From: Mantis religiosa
Taxonomy: Eukaryota > Arthropoda > Insecta > Mantodea > Mantidae
Assembly (NCBI GenBank): GCA_030765055.1
Contig: JAUKNK010000056.1
Span: 572,001 to 636,000 of the forward strand
Length of the DNA stretch: 64,000 nucleotides
Direction of reading: 5' to 3'
Positions 20,498 through 32,804 of the stretch are shown here, one piece after another. Each line of letters begins with the position of its first letter. Position 1 is the first letter of the stretch. The translations under genes were made by a program, and so were the position numbers. The notes under the pieces were generated by a model. The model did no database searches. It saw only the letters and a program-made list of their open reading frames with translations, and had not been told where the DNA came from.

Positions 20498-21340
20498 CTA
20501 TATACATTTTGATGGCTGTGATTTTTGTGATAATTTTCTCACAAAATAACGCCTGTATCTGGGTAATTGTTCCCCTTTATCTCTCGAAAATCTCGCTTGC
20601 ATAAAATTTACCTGTGCATTCCGTCCTCTTTGAAAGATTTCGTATCTTCCCTTATGGTTATTATCAATATGGTTTCTTCTCCTACTATCAAAATTGCTAG
20701 AATACTTCGGTGCGGGACCATGATACCTTTCTCGTGTGTCATAACTTCTAATGTTTCCTGACTGTGCCCCCTGCCCGACAGACTTTATAGGACTTCTTTC
20801 ATATTCGATAAAGCCTTTCTGATTATTCGCATCATTCTGGCTTTTGTTCCTTTCCAACGCGGTCAAGAAGTCAATTATCGCGGCAATCGTGACTGGTCTG
20901 GCAATAATCAAATAGTGTTGAATCGTTACAGGAAAGTGATTGGTCACTTGTTTAATCAATTCACACTCACGTATTGGTGGCTCGATCATTCGGGATCTTC
21001 TAGCTACACCCATGAAATAGTTCACCATTGAGCAATCTTTTCGTGGGTTATATTTTGCGTAACTCAGTTCTGCCCTAATGCTTGCCTGTCGAGTTGCCCC
21101 CCCCCCCCCAGTACCGATTCAAAAATACCTGCCTAAAGTTTCATAATTATGCTCTATCCCTACGGATAATTCCAGCAAATTCGAGGCGTTACCCTTAAAA
21201 CATTTACGTACTACCATCATTTTGTATTTTTCCGGTATGCCCGTCACAATAAAATATTCCTGCAGCTTATTAATAAACGTTTTTGGATCATCGGAATCGT
21301 CGTTTTCAAATATTGGTGGAGATATCTCACTGAGAATACG
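20498..21340 (-). pseudogene. Gypsy-class gag (capsid/nucleocapsid region)
   Basis: From 21340 down: an acidic DDPKTFINKLQEYF segment with KCFKGNASNLLELS, the capsid pattern of gypsy gag. A shift near 21100 at a run of ten C follows, then MVNYFMGVARRSRMI and a basic C-terminal part rich in R, N and G (nucleocapsid-like, without a CCHC knuckle). The C-run looks like the cause of the frame loss. Confidence 0.65.
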
Positions 21341-21346
21341 GTTAGG

Positions 21347-22331
21347 TCATGGTACATGTGAACCGCCATTTCTCATTCTATTCTGGTCATTACTACCTGA
21401 AGTACTGGGACCTAAGTTTGGCATCGGAATGTCAGCTGACGCATTTGGCGTTGCCTCGTTCCTCGCTGTTTCACCACTTATACTACAAGTTGAATTACTA
21501 CTATTATCCGATATGCTTACCCTTTTAAGCAACTTTTTGATCTTATCTCCCACTTCGTCCATTCCTACCTTTAATTTCCTATTCCCTTTTTCAGAGACTT
21601 CTAACCTCTTTTGATGTATTTCTAATGTTTTGCCTATAGATTTCCTTTCTTTCCCTAAATACTGACTTATTTCTTCCCTAAGCTTTCTATTCTCCTTCTC
21701 TAACCCTGCACTGATATCTTGTCTAACACTTTTAATTATTCCCCTATTCCTGTATTAATTTCTTGTTTTACAATTTTTATTTCCGCCCTAACCTGCTCAT
21801 GATTCTCCATAACCTCCAATCTTACGTTTTCAATCTCACTCTTAACCTCGTCCTTAAAACTTTCTAGAATTCTCTGTTGATTTTATATTATATTCTTACT
21901 ACTAGCTCTCATCTTTTCGTTTAAATTCTCCCTGATGTTCTGACTATTAATTTTCATTTCCTCACTTAACTACTGCTAACTATACTATAATCTTTCACCT
22001 AACTCTCTCTAGCCTTTTTCTATCTTTCCTATATCTTCCCTACTAGCCTTCATCTCCTCCCTGATATTCTGAATATGAATGTTCATTTCCTCCTTTAACT
22101 CTTTCTTGAAGCCGTGTATCAGTGCAGCAAGTGACTCCAACACCTGATTGTCCATAGTACTATGCTTGAACCTTCTTTGCCTACATTACTTTCCATTAAC
22201 TGTTCTACATTGCTATGCACATTCCTATCACCTACATTTTCTACATTACATAAAACACTATTTACATCACCCTCCTGAACATCCAAATTTACATCAGCCT
22301 GCTCTAACATTTTCCCACATCTCAAATACAT
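21347..22331 (-). pseudogene. Gag N-terminal coiled-coil region
   Basis: A low-complexity region that on the minus strand gives repeated charged/hydrophobic heptad-like stretches (KIKKLLKRVS, EKGNRKLK and others) with several stops. It starts MYLRCGKMLEQADVN at 22331 and runs into the capsid part. I read it as the coiled-coil leader of the same gag; the frame is broken repeatedly. Confidence 0.45.
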
Positions 22332-22499
22332 GAATTACTAGAACATATAGCTAAAAGTTATTTTACTCAGTACCTTTTTATATCTGCTGCCAACTGCTGC
22401 TGTTCCGATGTGGATCCTCTTGATCCTCGTGATCCTGGTTGCCTCGTTTTCTGCTCCTCTGCTGCTTGATATTCAGCTCCGGTTTTACTGCAATTCGAG

Positions 22500-22517
22500 C
22501 TCCACGCAACGCGCCAT
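22500..22517 (-). other. Primer-binding site of the 19.3-22.9 kb gypsy element
   Basis: Just after the inferred LTR end (CTACA at 22519) the minus strand reads TGGCGCGTTGCGTGGAG, a TGGCGC-type primer site. Confidence 0.45.
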
Positions 22518-22518
22518 A

Positions 22519-22940
22519 TGTAGCGGCCATTAACGATACGTCGATAAACTGTCGTCTCGTCGCTGCTTTTCGAAGGTAGAATACAACGACTCCACGTTCT
22601 CTTTCGCTGTTACTAAGCGAGATGCTGCTTCTCGTAGACTTCTGCTTCAGCTGCTCAGCATGGACCTTGCACTCTAGGTATGCGTGGGATACTAGCGCAG
22701 AAAAACCAGAGCTTTCTTCGAAATCCGATTTATTAACATAAAATAGAATTGAAGGTTTGCCGATGCGTCTTTATATCTACCGCCGCCGGATAGGATTACT
22801 ATCACAATATACCACAATACTGATTAGGTTGACGACCAGCTGCCTGTGGACCAACCTCCTTCCACGAGTGTTTCAACCCATGTTACTTATTTTCCCTCGT
22901 GGTCTCAGATCACACCGTTACTTCCCATTAACCCCCTACA
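22519..22940 (-). mobile_element. 5' LTR of the gypsy-class element (outer end uncertain)
   Basis: On the minus strand it contains a TATA-like gtagatataaagacg (about 22780), an aataaa signal (about 22730) and an end at 22519 next to the primer site. The upstream limit near 22940 is a guess. No second LTR is found at the other end. Confidence 0.45.
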
Positions 22941-24549
22941 AATTTTAGCGCGAAACATCACGTGGTCACGCCAACCAAGAGACCTTTCACTTATTTTCCT
23001 GGACCAGGTGTGCAGTCAGTTTCCGAGTAAACCGGTCTCGGGTGTAAGACAAGTACCTGGCCTGTGAACCTTCTTACCTGCTTGCATAAATTCATTCCAT
23101 TCTTGTCACTTTTAACACCAACTAAGCCGCCACTAACTGTATCTTTTCAACATGAGCTGATTTCCGAATTATATAATTTCAATGTTTTATGCATTTACAG
23201 TTTCGGCTTCAAGAGTGTAGTGATATTTAAGTCAATATAATGTCTGAACCCTATATCACCGATTTTAATGCCCTAAGAGCAAAACAAAACACTAAATAGA
23301 TCAAAACCCCTTAAAACTTTATTAAAATGTATGGATCATTTGGATAAATTTAAGCGTGTTAAAACTATAACTTAAAATAGATTTACTTGCGTTCAGTCTA
23401 ATCCAAGCTATAGTTTTAATATGCTTTGATTCATCCAAATGCATACGTTTGAACATGTTAAAATACTAAAATGTTATGTATTAGGTTTAAAGTTGATACA
23501 AAAGAAAAAAAAAGAAGAGCAAAAGAAGAAGAAAGTTAAATAGGTAAGAAAGAATGAATGCACCTAAGCATGGCACAAAGGGAATTTAAAAATCATGGTA
23601 TTTGAGAGAAGCTTATTTTACCTATTAAGTTATATTATATGCTAATATGAGATCAAAGCCCCAAGAAATATGACGAGAAAAGAATCATAAACCATAACAA
23701 GAAATATGAAGGGGAGAAAACAATCGCTAGCGCATGGTTGGTTACTAGCAGCAGAATAAACAAATTTGTCCTGAGACATAGGTTTCTGTAAACCTTTCAG
23801 AAGTTTTAAAATCGTGGGATAAAGGTGCCTTATATCAGGTACAGTAATGTTATTTAATATTTAAAATAGATGCTAACGCATACATAACACGTGAACAATT
23901 TGTACAAAATTTTGCGAATGTATAAAACTCGTATGCACAATACTTTAATATCAGCAGCGGAAGAAATTCTAATTTATTGCGGCTATTATAGCTAATGAAC
24001 ATAATTATTAATGTTTAATAAATATGAAGTGTTTCCCTTAGTTTAAAGATTTACTTTCTCGTATTTCCAAAAAACAGAAGAATTTAACTCAAGTAAGTTT
24101 ACATAATATACAAAATCACGTTTTGCTTGTGTATATATCAGTTAGATCGTTCAGTATTTCACTATATATATTGGAAACAATAGCCGTGATATAAAATAAA
24201 TAAAATTCATTATTTCATTATACCGTGAACGTTCCAAACTAACGACAATATTGAACAACATTAAAATATATATGTATATATAAATGTATATTTTAGGAAA
24301 TTGAGTTCAACACCAGAACCCAAAACGTTAATTAAAACTCTCAGCTCCACAGAAGAACGGTGTGAGGGCTGAGACCAACGGCAACATACTTTAGGATTGA
24401 TGAGCAATCGCTGCCGCTATATAACAGTATTGTCCATCACGCAAGGTGAGTCCCTGAGTCTCATTCTCCGGAGACTTTCTTTGCTGTGGTAAACTATACA
24501 CCAATTACATCTCAAGGGTTAGCTAATAAATGTAATCTTTCAAAAGGCT

Positions 24550-24585
<36 letters not shown>

Positions 24586-24602
24586 ACCCACATCCACCCA
24601 CC

Positions 24603-24689
<87 letters not shown>
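24550..24689. repeat. (CA)n microsatellite with CCCA interruption
   Basis: Near-pure CA with a cccaccca block at 24583-24611 and one ata break. Frames across it are artefacts. Confidence 0.95.
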
Positions 24690-24690
<1 letters not shown>

Positions 24691-25444
24691 CGCTTCTAGT
24701 TTTGTGCCAAATTCAAACACACTTGCCCCATACGTGATGTGTATATTTCGTGCTCACGGAATAGCAAAAGACTTATCAAAGCAAATTTACCTAAACTCAG
24801 CAAATTGTTACGTTCTCTCCTGTGTTTAGTAAGTACGGAAAGTATTGCATTCCCCTCATAAATTCCATACTTACCTTTTCCTAGAAATAAGTGTGTTTTG
24901 AATCTCTGAATAATAATAAAAAGTTATTAGACACGAAGTCGTATTTGTGTGTCGGTGTGCGTGTGTCTTTATGTCTGAATTTCCTGAATACTAAAATCCA
25001 AAACTAAACGTTGGTTAAATACGAAAGCTGGTATGAAGTTCAGCTTATTTTAAGGATGCAACACAAATATTTTTCCAGATATTTTGCACCCCCTCCCCTC
25101 ACTCTTTACAACCAAGAAGCATTTCTGTTTCCAAAATTGTTTTTTTTTTCAAAAATGGTTCCAACGATTTTGCTTAAAACAACATATTAATGTTTAAGGT
25201 ATTTTCCTGACAAATTAAATGTATATATAGAATTTTTGGGAATGTACCAGAAGTGCTCTTTCTGGATGACGTTTTGCGTAACTTGGAAAGCGTAGGAGAC
25301 AAGATCGTACTGCACAAGATTTCCTTTAACAGCAATTTTTATGATGTACATGTTTTGCCGTTTTTGTAGATGAATCGTTTCCGAGATATTGCTTGTTAGT
25401 TTGTTGAATTTTTCAATACCTATATTTCCCTGAAATGTGATCGT

Positions 25445-26640
25445 TTATATACTTCTTGAAACCCAAAGAGAACAGAATTTGAAAACCGTGCTTAGCTTTA
25501 AAAGATTCGACCGTCGATAAAAGCCTTCCCTCTTCCCATATTTCGTTGAACCTACAAGGAAATTAGCAATAAGATGTTTATCACGATTAGATTGGAGTAG
25601 ATAGAGAAGTAAACATTTGTAAGAAAGAGTAAGATTAGAGAAAGTCATGTTGGTGTAAAACAGACAGATTGCTTTGTAATGCTAGCCCTTTTGTGATGTT
25701 CAGGGCTTTTTGTTGTAAGTTTTCGTTTCTTTGATCTCTTTCACTATATTTGGTAATGGTCTTGAGAAGTTATGTAGTGAGAATTCCTGTTTGCCCATTA
25801 ACCATAGTGATATAATTTGCTGATTTTAGGGCTCTTATTTTCCAGGACATTAGGATTTCTCCTGAAGTAGTGAAATTTAAAAGCAACTCTTCCAACAGTG
25901 AGACATCAAAGGGTAACAGCGTTGTATTCTTTCTATTTCGGTTAGATTTTTGTTCGCGTATATCAAACAAATAATACAAAACTAATACATTTTCGTAATT
26001 TAGCGTCGCTTTAACGTTTAGAATACATCATGTAGATAGTTAGTGGTTAATCTGTATCATATATTCAATATGTAGAGGACCATTGCTCGTAGTTGCGTAG
26101 TCGGCTTCCTGCAATATCTGGCCTGTATAAAATGGTTACTCCGTCAGTAGGATAACATCATCGCGAAATGAACAGTTTCAGGACTTAGGTTTTGTGACAT
26201 AAACACTTTTACTACCAAGATGGTTAAGTGCTGGGTATGACTTAAGGGTACCCATAGATAACAACTGAACCAAATTCTTCAAAAACTACACTTTTAATGA
26301 TATGTTGTTAAGAATTAACTATGACTTCATATTCCATATTTTTCGGCTATTACTCATGATAATAAATTTTTCGACTATTACTCATGATAATAATTAATTT
26401 TACAGGCATTTTTAAATGCGCCACGTTAGATGATCAGAGAGTCTTTTTGACATTCTAAAGTTGTTATTTACACTTTCCATCTATATGTTTTCCCCCACTC
26501 AGAGAATGTATTGTAGTTTCATTGGAGTCATAAGATCTTTTTCCAATTGTAACGAAAGATTAAAACCCACATTCATAAATATTATACTTCATGGCTCCCA
26601 GATATTCGTATTTCAATAAACAGACTTACAAATATATTTG
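25445..26640 (-). pseudogene. Unidentified protein remnant, copy 1
   Basis: On the minus strand, from 26640 down, coding-like text runs through several frames: an ECGF..SFVTI segment, LKSYPALNHLGSKSVYVTK, LLPFDVSLLEELLLNF, ANYITMVNGQTGILTT, KTITKYSERDQRNENLQQK and LTLSYKCLLLYLLQSNRDKH. The repeat copy at 32840-33840 keeps related residues (ECGF.SFVT, LDSKSVYVT, ITKYTDRDQR). Lasting residue similarity in two drifting copies argues for a real ancestral protein. I do not recognise the family; no catalytic motif is evident. Confidence 0.4.
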
Positions 26641-27489
26641 TACTTCCTCTACCTCTTATAATGTAGTTAGAGAGGGTATTTCATTCCACCCAAAAGCTCT
26701 ATAGCCAACTTTCACTGGAAATATACATTTTTAAGGGCCCAATTATATAACAAAACGTTTTTGGAAAAGTATCCGTATATATTATATATACACATATATA
26801 TGTATATTATATTTATATAAATGTTATATTGGTTTGTGTACGCTTCAAAAACTAAAAAGTTCTGCATTGATTCAGCTCAAATTTTGACACGATGTACAAC
26901 CCGTTTCAAAGAAAGTTTTTATCCATTCCTTGGGTCAGTAACAAACCTGAGTACGCAAGAACACAGTTTCCTCAATGGCCAAAAAGGGAGGTTGACGACG
27001 CCCACGCCATCTCTAGCCCTAACCTTTAATTCTATTCTGTTTTTTGATTTGAATTAGATAGTGTTTTTTTATGTTATTTTCTTGTTATCTTGGCGTACGA
27101 AGAGGATAATGTCCTACTATTGGATGTCCTCCCATTTTAATAAATTAATAACCACAATCTCTGTTAAATATTAACTTCAATGGATTTGCTTTTGTGAAAT
27201 CGTGTAATGATTGAGCTGCACCGGTCGTCAAATTGTAAGTAGAGGTTATGTTTTGTATGAGATATGGACAGAAACTAACTTGTTTATAATTATTATTTTT
27301 TACAACATTTCAATACGTCTGCACCGTGTATTTTCGGGACTCCAACGTGCAATATTTCCAAAGCATCTGGTTGGGAAAAGTATTACAAAAATGTAAAGTT
27401 ACTGTTTGTGCTGAATGCACGATGGTACATAAAAGTCGCTTGAAACTCTGATTCGTTCGTTACAAGATTTGCGTGGAAACATTTGGCCT
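26641..27489. other. AT-rich, nothing firm
   Basis: Includes a TA-rich palindromic stretch at 26775-26825. The last 200 bp may contain more of the Helitron helicase but are too decayed to call. Confidence 0.4.
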
Positions 27490-27800
27490 TTCGGAAATGC
27501 ATTGATATGGCTTGCAGCAGATTTTAGACAAATATGGCCTTTAATTTCTCGATCGACACTGGCGGACGAAATAAATGCTTGTCTGAAATATTCATCATTA
27601 GGCAACATGTGCGCACAATGTAGTTGTGTCCGAATATGCGTGTACAGCTCCAAAACCCTCAATCAGCCGAGGTATTCTCACGAAAGTTACTGGACATTGC
27701 AAATGGACAGGTGCCAATAGATGGGACAAGACGAATATCATTTCCTGATAATTTTTGTAATTTAGTAACATCGAAAGAAAAAATTCCTTCTCTTATTTTG
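27490..27800 (+). pseudogene. Helitron-type Pif1 helicase, part 1
   Basis: Plus strand: ALIWLAADFRQIWPLI (Pif1 motif normally with Gly-Asp; here Ala-Asp), STLADEINACLKYSSL, then after a +1 shift NMRVQLQNPQSAEVFSRKLL and ISFPDNFCNLVTSK. These are conserved blocks of the Pif1-like helicase encoded by Helitrons in insects. The Walker A region and the Rep nuclease are missing. Coding is broken at 27800 by a SINE cluster and resumes at 28341. The helicase would unwind DNA for rolling-circle transposition. Confidence 0.85.
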
Positions 27801-27805
27801 GTTTT

Positions 27806-27988
27806 GTAATTTATGTCCTCCATTGTTAAGCAACATCGGACGATGAATGGAATGGATGAAATGAAGCTTAAGTTAGCCTAGAGTCCATGGAGCTTAGAGT
27901 TCCCCAACATTCGTCTTGAAGGATCAGAGAAATCCCTGGAAAAAGCTTTATCCGGAAAAATCACCCTGAACGAGATTCTAACTTGGAC
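27806..27988 (-). mobile_element. SINE family 1, minus, truncated head
   Basis: Tail ttgtaatttatgtcctcc through tcaccctgaacgagattctaactt. The head is missing here; a matching head on the same strand lies at 28261-28340. Confidence 0.75.
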
Positions 27989-28010
27989 GTGGTTAGTACT
28001 TGGATGGGTG
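27989..28010 (+). other. 22-bp 5S rRNA-like fragment
   Basis: gtggttagtacttggatggg closely resembles the internal control region of animal 5S rRNA. It is too short to be a gene and lies at the junction between two SINEs. Confidence 0.45.
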
Positions 28011-28017
28011 CAGATTT

Positions 28018-28260
28018 ACCCGCCTCGGTAGCGTGGTGGTAGCGTGTCTGCCTCACGTTCAAGTTGTTCTGAATTCGAATCTCGATCAGGGTGAGTTACC
28101 TGGATAAGGTTATCCGGGGTTTTCCCATATGCTGAAAAACGAATTTCGGGTAACTCTAAACTCTATTAACCCTGGGCTCATTTGAGCATCATTTTACCCA
28201 TTTCATTCATCGTCCGATATGATTTAACGTTGGATGACGTAAAATACAAAAGAAAAAAAA
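28018..28260 (+). mobile_element. SINE family 1, plus, nested
   Basis: Complete from cccgcctcggtagcg through aacgttggatgacgtaaaatac and poly-A. Inserted in the minus-strand SINE, with duplicated SINE sequence (tcaccct..ccgatattc and tcaccctgaacgagattc) on both sides. Confidence 0.85.
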
Positions 28261-28340
28261 CTCACCCTAACCGATATTCGAACTTAAGACCTCTTGAACG
28301 GGAGGCAAACAAGCTACCTTCTACACTACCGTGGTGGGCA
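28261..28340 (-). mobile_element. SINE family 1 head, minus
   Basis: ctcaccctaaccgatattcgaac to gtggtgggca: the head missing from 27806-27988. Confidence 0.75.
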
Positions 28341-28715
28341 GAAGAATTTATTGAACAAGTATTACCTGAGATTCAAATTAATTATAGGAATTACTACTGG
28401 CTCAGTGAACGCGCTGCCCTTGCCGCGAAGAATAAAGATGTCTATCAACTTAATAATTTTTCACAATCCAGCATTCAAAGTGAACAAATTATAATATATA
28501 ATTGCATTGACACCATTGTGGAAGCAGATGAAGTAGTTGATTCCCCAACGGAGCATTTTAACTCTCTTGATCTGCCAGGAATGCCACCACACATATTCAA
28601 AATCAAATTAGGTGTGCCAATTATCAATTAGTGTAATGTTAACCAGCCAAAACTCTGTAACGTCACGCAGCTCGCAGTTAACAAATTAATGAACAACGTA
28701 GTAGAGGCAACTGTA
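28341..28715 (+). pseudogene. Helitron-type Pif1 helicase, part 2
   Basis: Resumes the helicase after the SINE cluster: VLPEIQINYRNYYWLSERA, LAAKNKDVYQLNN, TIVEADEVVDSP, HFNSLDLPGMPPHIFKIK and GVPI, then QPKLCN and NKLMNNVVEAT after one stop. These are the DNA-binding/motif blocks of Pif1 from Helitrons. Translation is continuous for about 95 residues. It stops abruptly near 28715, so the helicase C terminus and the Helitron 3' hairpin are missing. Confidence 0.85.
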
Positions 28716-28904
28716 AAGTGGCTTTATTTCTAAAATTGTATTCTAATTGGGTGTGCAAAATTGTATTTGTGATTATTATGTTATAAGTAATGTTATTTTT
28801 AATTTTAAGCAGATAACCTATGTAAAATAAGTATACTGGATATAGTAAATAAAATAACAAAACAACTATGGAATGTCAAAACAAACGATAGCGCTTGTCT
28901 AATC

Positions 28905-29920
28905 CTTGTTTCACGTAAGCTTGCCCCGTATCTCTTAACGGTCACGTGACCTTATCACATCTCATTGGCTGCTGTTGTGGTGCAGTCTGTTGTGCGGTAA
29001 AAATTAGTTCGTTATTTAACATGGTGATATATCTTTATATGTCGGAAGAGAATTGTCAAATTTATATTTTCGTAACTGTTTCAATGAAATATATTATGCA
29101 ACAGAGTTGATTTATCTGAAATGCATGTTAATTCTCAAACAAAGTAAACAGGAGGTTCCTTTGCTCTCAAGCACATGGCACGATAGCACGTGATTTAGCG
29201 GTAGTGACGACATATTTGTTTATATCACTTTTATCACTGACCTTGTTTTGAACTGGATTAGTCACATATCGCCATTCGACGGTGTGCTATGCTGAATGCG
29301 AGAGCTAAATTATTTTATTGATAGTTTATTGCGCGTGTACTTATTATATGTACAATGGTAAAGTCTACCGCCAGTTTTTTTGCTGAAGCATCGCAAGGGA
29401 AAACCTTTAGAAAGTGGAGAGAAAAGAACTGTTTTGCCTGTATTTAATGCACTCACAGAGAAGAATCCGTCTTTGTCAGTGAGAAAAGTCGAACAGCTGT
29501 GCCCTGAACTTACAGGTGTGTTAGATGCGTAGAAACATCGCTACATGAAACTGACACAACAGGAAAACGTACCACTCTGGGGGCGATATTGCTGTGTGGC
29601 GAAGACGATATTTAAGGACAATCAAAATGTCCAAATCGCAAAATATACTACCTAGACGAGACTTGGGTGAATTAAGGACTCACGACAAGTATGGCGTAAC
29701 ACGACTTTTAGGACCGAAAGACAAGCATCTTTGCAAGGTATGTATGCTGGTTTAAAAAAATCCCAGTGGAAAAGGCCGAAGGCCTTTCATTATAAACTTG
29801 TTTCAGTTTCATTGCTCATTCATTCAGTTTCAAATTGCTCAGTTTCATTATAAGCTTCATTATTTTTGCATGCCTTCATATTCTTATTTCTATCTTCCTG
29901 ACAATTATTATGACGTTTAC
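28905..29920 (+). mobile_element. DDE transposon remnant (IS630/Tc1-like), plus copy
   Basis: Inverted counterpart of 56846-53656. The transposase starts near 29355 (MVKSTASFFAEASQGK), with later frames giving LCGEDDI and KIYYLDETWV (first catalytic Asp, about 29655), then KTSIFARYVCW. Many stops. It runs 5' into a segment with a palindromic cacgtgac motif and 3' to about 29915. The catalytic core after the first Asp is largely missing. The family is inferred from the YLDETW motif of IS630/Tc1-type enzymes. Confidence 0.65.
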
Positions 29921-30423
29921 TGCAGGTTTCAATGTGACGGGAAGGCACCGCCTATGGCCTACGACGCTAAAGCATTAGCCAATTAGGATGAGGGGGAAGT
30001 TAATTGCACGCGGAGTGATACACGTCAGCGAGGCAAGGTTATATGAAACAGAGATTAGTAACAGAAAAAATAAACAAACTGTAAACAGGGAAAGGCCTGC
30101 AGCATTTCGGATAGAAGTGAAGAGTATACCTAAACTTTATTCGAGTACATGGATGACACACGTATTCACAATAATTTGATATCGTAATGAACGAACTTCT
30201 AGGTGGGTTATAATAGCTCATGTATGTATGTAAATATCCGAGTTTAATAATTCAATAACAATCTTTAACTACCAGATATAAAAGCGTTCAGTGTGGATTA
30301 TATAAGCTTCTATGCTAATTTGTTTGTGTTTAATTAATGCTTTGTAGTTTAGGGAGTTTATTTTCACTGTTTTGTCTTGTGATTATATGGAAAACTGCTT
30401 TTGCTATACTATTACTACTGTCT
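29921..30423. other. Unassigned AT-rich stretch
   Basis: No motif recognised on either strand. Confidence 0.35.
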
Positions 30424-30900
30424 AAAATGATGGTTTAGGAGCTCAGAGTGACGTAACAATGATCCTCCTGACCATAAAGATACTGTTTACTACAGTTTTG
30501 TTTACTCTAACAAGTTTTATATTGTAAAATGCACATCAGTTTATTTTTATGGACTAATACAGAGTATGTAGCATATTCAAAATGATTAAATCAATGGCAG
30601 ATTTCGCTGTATAGGTATATACAAGCTTCTGTAGTTGTTTACTACATTTAAACATTGAACAAGTTTTATGTTATTCATTAACTACGACACCAAAAAGAAG
30701 TTAAAATAGTTTTAAATTTCACTTACTGTAACTTTGAAACATTCTTGTACTGATTTTTTCTTTCTAAAGCTCTTTTTTATTTCATGTTAGTCTGAGTGGC
30801 GCATTTGCTCTGGTTCTGGTTCTGTAATTCCAAGGTCGTAGGTTCAAACAAGTCCTAGACCAATGTCTTTGAACTTTCGTACAGTGCAGTCCCATGTCAG
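30424..30900. mobile_element. Short non-autonomous copy (MITE-like) of the 3.6-10.5 kb transposon
   Basis: The left end (ctaaaatgatggttta) matches 3575 on, and the right end (gcttctgtagtt...gtcccatgt) matches 10195-10495. The middle is a short join, so both ends lie within about 480 bp with no transposase. It includes the tRNA-like agtggcgcatttgctct segment. It shows what the split copy looked like without BEL. Confidence 0.65.
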
Positions 30901-31724
30901 TTGATTTACTTGTGTGTAAAATAACTCCTGCTAGTTGAAATCTCGGCACACCGGTGGCACTATGTTCCTAGAAACTGGCAGTGTTGTCAACTAACAATAT
31001 AATTTGAGTCCGGGTCTTAAAACGCAAATCGTTGTGTAATGGCTTCGAGATTTCATGGTCATTGCATGACATGAAAGAGAAAGAAACAACAGAACAAGTA
31101 CAATGACATACTACCTGCAAAATTCTTTTTGAAAATTAAAACTAATGACAAAGAAAACCTCGATAAGTTGAACCCTAAAGACGAACCTATAGAAACCTAA
31201 TCAAGAACACTTGAGGGGCTACTCGCAGTAAATTTGGTAAATACCTTTTAATCGGCATGTACATCCTTAAAAAAATATCATTTTATTAGAATATATAAAA
31301 ACATTTTGAAATAATTAAAGGTAAGAACAAGTTTTCCATTTAAAGGTTTGTATAAGTAGGGGATTTTCTTGAAAATCTTCCTTTTGATTCTTGGAATACG
31401 TTAAACCTAAAAACCTAGTTTCGTATAAAAACGTTTTTCTATTTTGAAATACGGCTTTAACTAACGTACAGAAAATAAGCTTTTAATTTTTTTCAATCAC
31501 CATACCTTAGGATATTTATTTCTATTGAAACGTTGGGATGGAATTTTTGGTGGAGCGTGATAACCACTTCTTCACTAAATTATACTAAGTCGAAGATATC
31601 GCATTATTTTTGTCAGTGCACAACAATAAATGAAGAATACATATGGATCTGATTTAATCACTTAAATCTTCATACGTTTATATTGCTAACTACCACTTAG
31701 TACTTCTATATATGAAATTTCAAC
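30901..31724. other. Unassigned AT-rich stretch
   Basis: No recognisable gene or repeat. Confidence 0.4.
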
Positions 31725-32759
31725 TCAATATTTGGAGAGTGTAGTGACGTAATGTCTAAAGCCTATATGAGCATTTTTAAATGCTCTAAGAGCAAAGGAA
31801 ACCACTTTAAATAAATCAAAGTCCCTTAGAATTGTATTTATATATCTGGATTTTACCAATATTCATATGGACAAATCAAAGCATGTTAAAACTATAAATC
31901 AGAACAGAATGATTTGCATTAAGTCTAATCCAATCTATAGTTTTATTATTCTTTGATTTACACAAATCCTTCAGTTTGAATATGTTAAAGTATTAACATT
32001 AAATTTAATAGCTTTAAATTTGATACTAAAGAAAAAACAAGAGCAAAAGAATAAAGCTGCATAGTTAAGAAGCAATGAATGCGCCTAAATATGGCACAAA
32101 AGGAATTTAAAAACAATTTTTTTGAGAGAAGTGTATTCTGTTTAAATATGTAACATTGTATTATAATTAATATGTTATATTATGTATTAATATTACATTA
32201 AAAGCCGTAAGAAATATGTTGGAAAAAGTGCCGTTTACTACGACAAAAAATATGAAGGGCAAAAAACAATCGAAAACGCGTGGTTGGTTACGGGAAAGAA
32301 TAAACAGTGAATTGGTCAATGACTCAAGCTTATTATGCTAAGCTTTTAACAGTTTATTAAACTTAAAGAAGCAGAAAGCCACTTAGAAATTACTGATATC
32401 TACGTGAGATTTAGTTGGCATACATCAGGTACAGCAATGTTATGTAATATTTAAAATAAATGCTAATGAATAGATTAGATGTGAATAATTTGTACAAACA
32501 TTTTGGGAGTGTATGAAACTTGTATGCACAATACTTTAATATCAGCAGAGGAAGAAATTCTTAATTTATTACGGTTATTATAGATAATGAAGACAATTAT
32601 TTATGCTTAATAATTAGACATTATTACCCTTAATTACTTTAAAAGTAATTTCCTCGAATTTCCAAAACTAGAAGAATTTAACCGAAACAACTACGTTTAT
32701 ATAACATACAATATCATGTTGTGCTTCCGTATACAGATCACTAAGGCCACTACATATTT

Positions 32760-32804
<45 letters not shown>

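Larger units (their letters stand above)
23205..26640 (-). repeat. Diverged direct repeat, copy 1
   Basis: Collinear with 31725-33795. Shared anchors include gagtgtagtga at the start, tttgatt...tccaaat at 23430, aggaagaaattct at 23957, gaattcctgtttgccca at 25781 and tcattggagtca at 26520. Divergence is well above that of the 9-kb duplication. Copy 1 has about 1.5 kb (24175-25665) that is absent from copy 2. Confidence 0.8.

Noticed and set aside
24486..24737. His/Thr repeat reading frame over the CA tract
   Set aside because: Microsatellite artefact.
25445..26640. Assignment of the unknown protein to an endogenous large DNA virus
   Set aside because: I could not tie any motif to a specific viral family from the sequence alone, so I left it unnamed.
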